A DNA stretch of 9,964 nt, taken from NCBI GenBank assembly GCA_039024315.1, contig JBCCQN010000269.1:1-9964 (forward strand), in the 5' to 3' direction. Numbering within the stretch: the first letter of the stretch is position 1; each line of letters starts with the position of its first letter. A program made the position numbers and the translations under genes. The stretch comes from JBCAWW01 sp039024315. GTDB taxonomy: Bacteria > Bacteroidota > Bacteroidia > J057. Below the pieces are notes generated by a model. It was given only the letters and a program-made list of their open reading frames with translations. It made no database searches and was not told the origin of the DNA. Shown piece by piece: positions 6,647-9,964 of the stretch.

Positions 6647-7843
6647 CTAATTGTCCAAAGCTAATATTTGCTTCCTGATCCGTTTTAGCATTTCTGCCCA
6701 AGAAAAATGATGTTGGGCAAATAGCCGAATTTTATCCCTCATTTCTTCCCATTGGGATTGATTTTGAAGGAGTTGACTACAATGCTCAACAAAGCTAAGG
6801 ATATCATTGTTGAAAAAAATCTCTTCCCCATTGACAAAGGGCATTCCCTCTACGCCGATGGGAGTTGTAACGGTAGGCATACCTCGATGTGCCGCGTTGA
6901 TAACCTTGATTTTGATGCCACTGCCAAAGCGTAAAGGTGATACGAAAACCCGACACCGGCTGTAATAGTCCTCTACCTCTGCTACAAAACCCGTCAATAC
7001 CACATCGGCTAAGCGTTCGGCAAGGCCGCGTAAATGCTCGTCAGGGTCGGCTCCAACGATATAAAACTTAGCAGCGGGTACTTTAGCTTTTAGCTGCTCC
7101 CAGCCGTTTTCAAGAAACCATACTAAGCCATCCCGATTCGCTTCCCAACCCAAGCTACCCACAAACAGCAGTGCAGGCTCAGTTTGACTCCATTCCAGCT
7201 TGGGTGCTTGCTGCAATTCTTCTTCCCCACAAGGCGTAATCTCCTGAAAATTAACCGCTGAGCTACAAAGGGCCTGTAAGATCTTCCGATCATTGGGGTA
7301 GGCGAGTACTAAGTCTGCTCGTTCGCAGAACGCTATTTCTTTGGCTTTGATACGGCGGGATTCTAGCGCGGTCAGGAGCTTGCGGACTGGATTTTTGGTC
7401 AAGCGAGCGTAGCGTTCCCACATGACGTGCTCTGCATTATGCTCATGCAAGATGACTTTTGGGCCTTCCAATTGCTGTGGGATGTACTGAAACATTTCAT
7501 AATGATCAATCAGCACATAGTCGTATTGGGGAAGGCTTTGGTGTATTTTCTCTTCGAGAACGCTAGAGTAGTTGCGGATGAAGTTGAGCGGTACGCCCTT
7601 GAGGTAGCTTGTTAGGAGCGCCTTCGGCGAACGCCCAATCTCAATGGGTTCACTAAAGTAATCGTCTAATGTGAGCTGCTTTAAAAAGTTCGCTTCATGT
7701 TGCTGATCTTCTCCCTTTAGCACCGTGCCCACCGAAACTTCAAAATCCTCGGCCAATCGCTTCAGCAGATTCCATGAAACGATTACCCCTCCTTTGACGG
7801 GAGGGAAGGGCAATTGGGAGGTAATGAAGAGGAGTTTTTTCAT
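6647..7843 (-). CDS. GT4 family (group 1) glycosyltransferase
   Basis: This 398-aa GT-B fold transferase acts in the cytosol. The N-terminal acceptor domain begins MKKLLFITSQLPFPPVKGG with the usual glycine loop (18-19), and HEHNAEHVMW (133-142) is typical of this subgroup. The donor domain begins at about 223 with LLFVGSLGW, followed by FYIVGADP (260-267), VLTGFV, and the sugar-nucleotide loop SPLRFGSGIKIKVINAAHRG (302-321), then PTVTTPIGVEGM. In most GT4 enzymes this loop carries an E-x7-E pair; here the two places are Ser308 and Asn316. The first change is common in the GSG subgroup, while the second is less expected. Length is normal and there is no frameshift. The ATG overlaps the upstream GT2 stop codon by 4 bp (ATGA). 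The sugar specificity cannot be told. Confidence 0.9.
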   Translation of the reverse strand: MKKLLFITSQLPFPPVKGGVIVSWNLLKRLAEDFEVSVGTVLKGEDQQHEANFLKQLTLDDYFSEPIEIGRSPKALLTSYLKGVPLNFIRNYSSVLEEKIHQSLPQYDYVLIDHYEMFQYIPQQLEGPKVILHEHNAEHVMWERYARLTKNPVRKLLTALESRRIKAKEIAFCERADLVLAYPNDRKILQALCSSAVNFQEITPCGEEELQQAPKLEWSQTEPALLFVGSLGWEANRDGLVWFLENGWEQLKAKVPAAKFYIVGADPDEHLRGLAERLADVVLTGFVAEVEDYYSRCRVFVSPLRFGSGIKIKVINAAHRGMPTVTTPIGVEGMPFVNGEEIFFNNDILSFVEHCSQLLQNQSQWEEMRDKIRLFAQHHFSWAEMLKRIRKQILALDN

Positions 7844-8724
7844 GAAGCAGTTTGGGGACTAATACGGTGGCGAATGCTACTTAGGAGCATATCAAAATAA
7901 GGCTTCAGCCAAAGTAGCGGCCATAAAATACCTCCATGTCGACGCATGTAAAAAAACCAGTCTTTACGACCATAACCTTTGATGGAGTGAAAATCGGCTA
8001 AGCGTTCTCGGAACGATAAACTCACATCTGTCCATGCCTCCGCCAAGGGATTTGCTGGACAAGTGCCGATATAGCCAGCCGCTAAAAATACCTTACACCC
8101 TAGTTTTTTTGCCCGCAAAGCATAATCGGGATCACCCCAGCGATGGCGGTAAAAGGGCTCGATATTGCCCACCAAATCACTGACTGCTTTGGGGATCAAC
8201 ACGCAGTTACCGTGCATGGCATCAATCTCTTGGACAAAATCTAAAGCGCCTACTTCAACTAGTTTTAGCGTCCAACGACTGACGCGGATAAAACCCCCAT
8301 AAGTAGGTGCGAACTTATCAGGATCTTCGGTGCTACCCGCGATAATGGCCTTAGGGCCAAGGCCTTGCCAAGTCAACCAAAGGTTGTTGAGGGCATCCGG
8401 ATACAAAAAAGTATCGTCATTGAGCCAAAGATAGAAATCGAAATCTTGGGCCAGAGCCTGCCCAAAAATATGGTGCATGCCTCTATTCCAAAAGTAGGTA
8501 CCATCGCCTGGGATGATCTTAACCTCTGGATAGGCCTCTTTGATTGCTTCGCTGCTCCCATCCGTACTGCCGTCATCGAGAATGATGACCTGCATCTGAA
8601 ACTGAGAGAGCACATCTTGGGCAAACAAACGCTCCAAAGCCGCCAGCGTCTTTTCCCTTCTGTTGTAGATGGTCATCAAAACCGCTAGGCGCGCTAAATC
8701 GGATATGTGGGCGGAGTTCTCCAA
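7840..8724 (-). CDS. GT2 family glycosyltransferase with TTG start
   Basis: This 294-aa GT-A fold inverting transferase begins with LAVLMTIYNRREKTLAAL (13-30). It then has VIILDDGSTDGS (46-57) for nucleotide binding, GDGTYFWNRGMH (73-84), the metal-binding LNDDT (101-105), an acceptor-side MHGNCVLIP, and HRWGDPDYALRAKKLG (194-209). The pattern is like rhamnosyl- and related deoxysugar/hexosyl transferases. The C-terminal segment (about 258-283) is aromatic and basic and may sit on the membrane. There is no ATG before Met17, and that Met lies inside the first beta strand, so a start there would break the fold. TTG at 8724 is the plausible start. It lies 3 nt after the stop of the preceding sulfotransferase gene and in the same frame, so only TAA-TTT separates the two. 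No Shine-Dalgarno is visible, so translation probably depends on re-initiation. Confidence 0.88.
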   Translation of the reverse strand: MENSAHISDLARLAVLMTIYNRREKTLAALERLFAQDVLSQFQMQVIILDDGSTDGSSEAIKEAYPEVKIIPGDGTYFWNRGMHHIFGQALAQDFDFYLWLNDDTFLYPDALNNLWLTWQGLGPKAIIAGSTEDPDKFAPTYGGFIRVSRWTLKLVEVGALDFVQEIDAMHGNCVLIPKAVSDLVGNIEPFYRHRWGDPDYALRAKKLGCKVFLAAGYIGTCPANPLAEAWTDVSLSFRERLADFHSIKGYGRKDWFFYMRRHGGILWPLLWLKPYFDMLLSSIRHRISPQTAS

Positions 8725-8727
8725 AAA

Positions 8728-9591
8728 TTAGAGCGTATAGACAGGGCTATTGATAATGCGGGTAACCTTATCCTTGATGCTGCTGTCCGGCTTGGCTGAT
8801 AACTTTTTGCGGAGCTTGATACGCTCTTGCATCCGCAGGGTATGGCCCGCAAATAGCTCGCCTACCTCTAGATACTCATCATTTGCCACCTTCTGCTTGA
8901 CGGTACTGAGATCTAAGTCAAAGGCTTCCTCTATATCGTTGAGCACCTTGTCGGTGTTGAGGATCAGGTCTTCATAGCGGATCTCATGCACGGCATGCTT
9001 GGGACGCAGCATCTTTAGCGTATACTGACATAGTGAATTGACCAGCAAATAGTAGAGATTCGCGCTACTCCAGCTTTTGGTCGGAATGTAAACATCCGTC
9101 TTAGCGAAGGAGCGAACCACCTGCACCGGATCGCGCTTGATGTATAAGTAGCAGGTTCGGTAATTGAGAGTATCGCTCATGGCGAGGGCTCGGCCGGGAT
9201 ATTTAGAAGAATCTACCACTATGTCTTCGTCAATACGATCAAAAAGCATTTGGTAAAACTTCTCCAAATAGTTCTGATATTCTTTATAAGCTTTGGCGTC
9301 TTTTAAGCCTAGTAAGCGCTTGAGATACTGGGTGTGGTATTCGACCTTATGATGGACATCTTTTTGATGATCTAGGTCGATTTGTGGCAAAAACTCCTTG
9401 CCAAAAGTATCCCAAAATATCGTCCGCTCTGGCTTGCTCTCTAAGCCTTTGACGATGCCTTCATCTATGGCATATCGGTTAAGTTCTCCGCCACTAAAAA
9501 TCCCCTTGGCATTGCCGAGCAGCACATCCAGTAAAGTGGTGCCGCTGCGTCCTGCGCCGATGATATAGATGATGGTTTTATTCCTTGACAT
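8728..9591 (-). CDS. PAPS-dependent sulfotransferase, second of two
   Basis: This 287-aa protein probably sulfates the glycan under assembly. Residues 8-21 form a beta strand and the phosphosulfate loop IYIIGAGRSGTTLL. SGGELNRY (33-40), VVDSSK (125-130) and YIKRDPVQVVRS (150-161, 3'-phosphate site) follow, then HEIRYEDLILNTDKVLNDI (202-220). The segment AGHTLRMQERIKLRKKL resembles the C-terminal part of many bacterial sulfotransferases. The protein ends soon after in SPVYTL, perhaps slightly short for the family. Its loop (GAGRSGTTLLD) and overall sequence differ from the other sulfotransferase in this operon (GNSRSGTSLMM), so it is not a recent duplicate and likely has another target position. 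The start ATG overlaps the preceding SGNH gene by 14 bp. The next gene begins 3 nt after its stop, in the same frame. Confidence 0.9.
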   Translation of the reverse strand: MSRNKTIIYIIGAGRSGTTLLDVLLGNAKGIFSGGELNRYAIDEGIVKGLESKPERTIFWDTFGKEFLPQIDLDHQKDVHHKVEYHTQYLKRLLGLKDAKAYKEYQNYLEKFYQMLFDRIDEDIVVDSSKYPGRALAMSDTLNYRTCYLYIKRDPVQVVRSFAKTDVYIPTKSWSSANLYYLLVNSLCQYTLKMLRPKHAVHEIRYEDLILNTDKVLNDIEEAFDLDLSTVKQKVANDEYLEVGELFAGHTLRMQERIKLRKKLSAKPDSSIKDKVTRIINSPVYTL

Positions 9592-9964
9592 ATGAAACTG
9601 CTTTCACAGGTGGTGAATAGTTTTTGATTTTATGGGCGAGGTCTTTTGATATGATTTCAGCGCCGGCATGGTTGAGGTGGATTTCGTCCCCGAAATATTG
9701 GTTTTGACCAATCAGCCTTGAATCTCTGGAATAGTTCCAAAGAGGAATATTGAGTCTTTCTGCCATGCTTTCGATCGCTCGATTGCGGATATAATCTCCT
9801 GAGATAATGGGCGAAATTACGAAGTAAACTTCAGATCCAGCTGCTTGCGCTTGGACTAAGCGTTGCTCGAGGAGCTGTAGTTGAGAAAATCCTGCCCTGA
9901 AATCGTATCCCGTGCTGTCCGCTGTCTCAGGTGTATAATCCTCCGGCATAGAGGTATACTGAGG
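9578..9964 (-). CDS. SGNH/GDSL-type hydrolase or acyl-modifying protein, C-terminal part only
   Basis: The frame is open to the right window edge, giving the last 128 residues of a longer protein. An ATG at 9949 is internal to this open frame and need not be the start. Visible features are an amphipathic helix (FSQLQLLEQRLVQAQAAG), a beta strand with EVYFVISPIISGDY, a helix with SMAERLNIPLWNYS, and near the C-terminus FGDEIHLNHAGAEIISKDLA. The DxxH-L-N in the last of these (Asp93 and His96 in this fragment) is the block V catalytic pair of SGNH hydrolases. The GDS serine block would be upstream, outside the window. In polysaccharide loci such proteins add or remove acetyl groups, often next to an MBOAT acyltransferase. 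That role is inferred here. The gene overlaps the sulfotransferase gene by 14 bp, so it belongs to the same operon. Confidence 0.72.
   Translation of the reverse strand, partial: PQYTSMPEDYTPETADSTGYDFRAGFSQLQLLEQRLVQAQAAGSEVYFVISPIISGDYIRNRAIESMAERLNIPLWNYSRDSRLIGQNQYFGDEIHLNHAGAEIISKDLAHKIKNYSPPVKAVSYVKE

Noticed and set aside
1..9964. CRISPR array, insertion sequence, tRNA, rRNA or riboswitch
   Set aside because: No regularly spaced repeat series, transposase motif, terminal inverted repeats or conserved RNA sequence was seen by eye in any part of the window.

Overview
The window is part of a surface-polysaccharide (capsule, exopolysaccharide or O-antigen type) biosynthesis region. It probably comes from a member of the Bacteroidota, with a marine or activated-sludge Saprospiria/Lewinella-like lineage as a guess. 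That guess rests on gene style only: genes packed head to tail, almost no Shine-Dalgarno sequences, non-ATG starts, and polysaccharide genes mixed with sulfotransferases. No rRNA, tRNA or other taxonomic marker is present.

Layout. Positions 1-867 (+) hold the 3' nine-tenths of a GDP-L-fucose synthase gene (fcl). A strong intrinsic terminator follows at 915-948. Positions 868-1562 are a convergent intergenic region with no convincing gene. They contain a near-identical 26-bp direct repeat 121 bp apart, several small hairpins, and a long hairpin that covers the stop codon of the next gene. From 9964 down to 1563 (-) runs one tightly packed block of eight genes. In transcription order these are: the C-terminal part of an SGNH/GDSL-type hydrolase or acyl-modifying protein (cut by the window edge); a sulfotransferase; a GT2 glycosyltransferase; a GT4 glycosyltransferase; a GT-A glycosyltransferase resembling GNT-I; a Wzx-type flippase; a second, distinct sulfotransferase; and a Wzy/O-antigen-ligase-type polymerase. 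Junctions are a 14-bp overlap, a 3-nt gap, a 4-bp ATGA overlap, then gaps of 63 and 27 nt, another ATGA overlap, and a 21-nt gap. This looks like one operon whose promoter lies beyond the right edge.

How the genes could work together (inference). Three glycosyltransferases extend a lipid-linked repeat unit, possibly including fucose made by Fcl. Two PAPS-dependent sulfotransferases add sulfate at two positions, and the SGNH protein may add or remove an ester. Wzx flips the unit and Wzy polymerises it outside the membrane. The product would be a sulfated, probably fucose-containing polysaccharide. The initiating phosphoglycosyltransferase, export proteins (Wza/Wzc type), gmd and PAPS-synthesis genes are not in the window.
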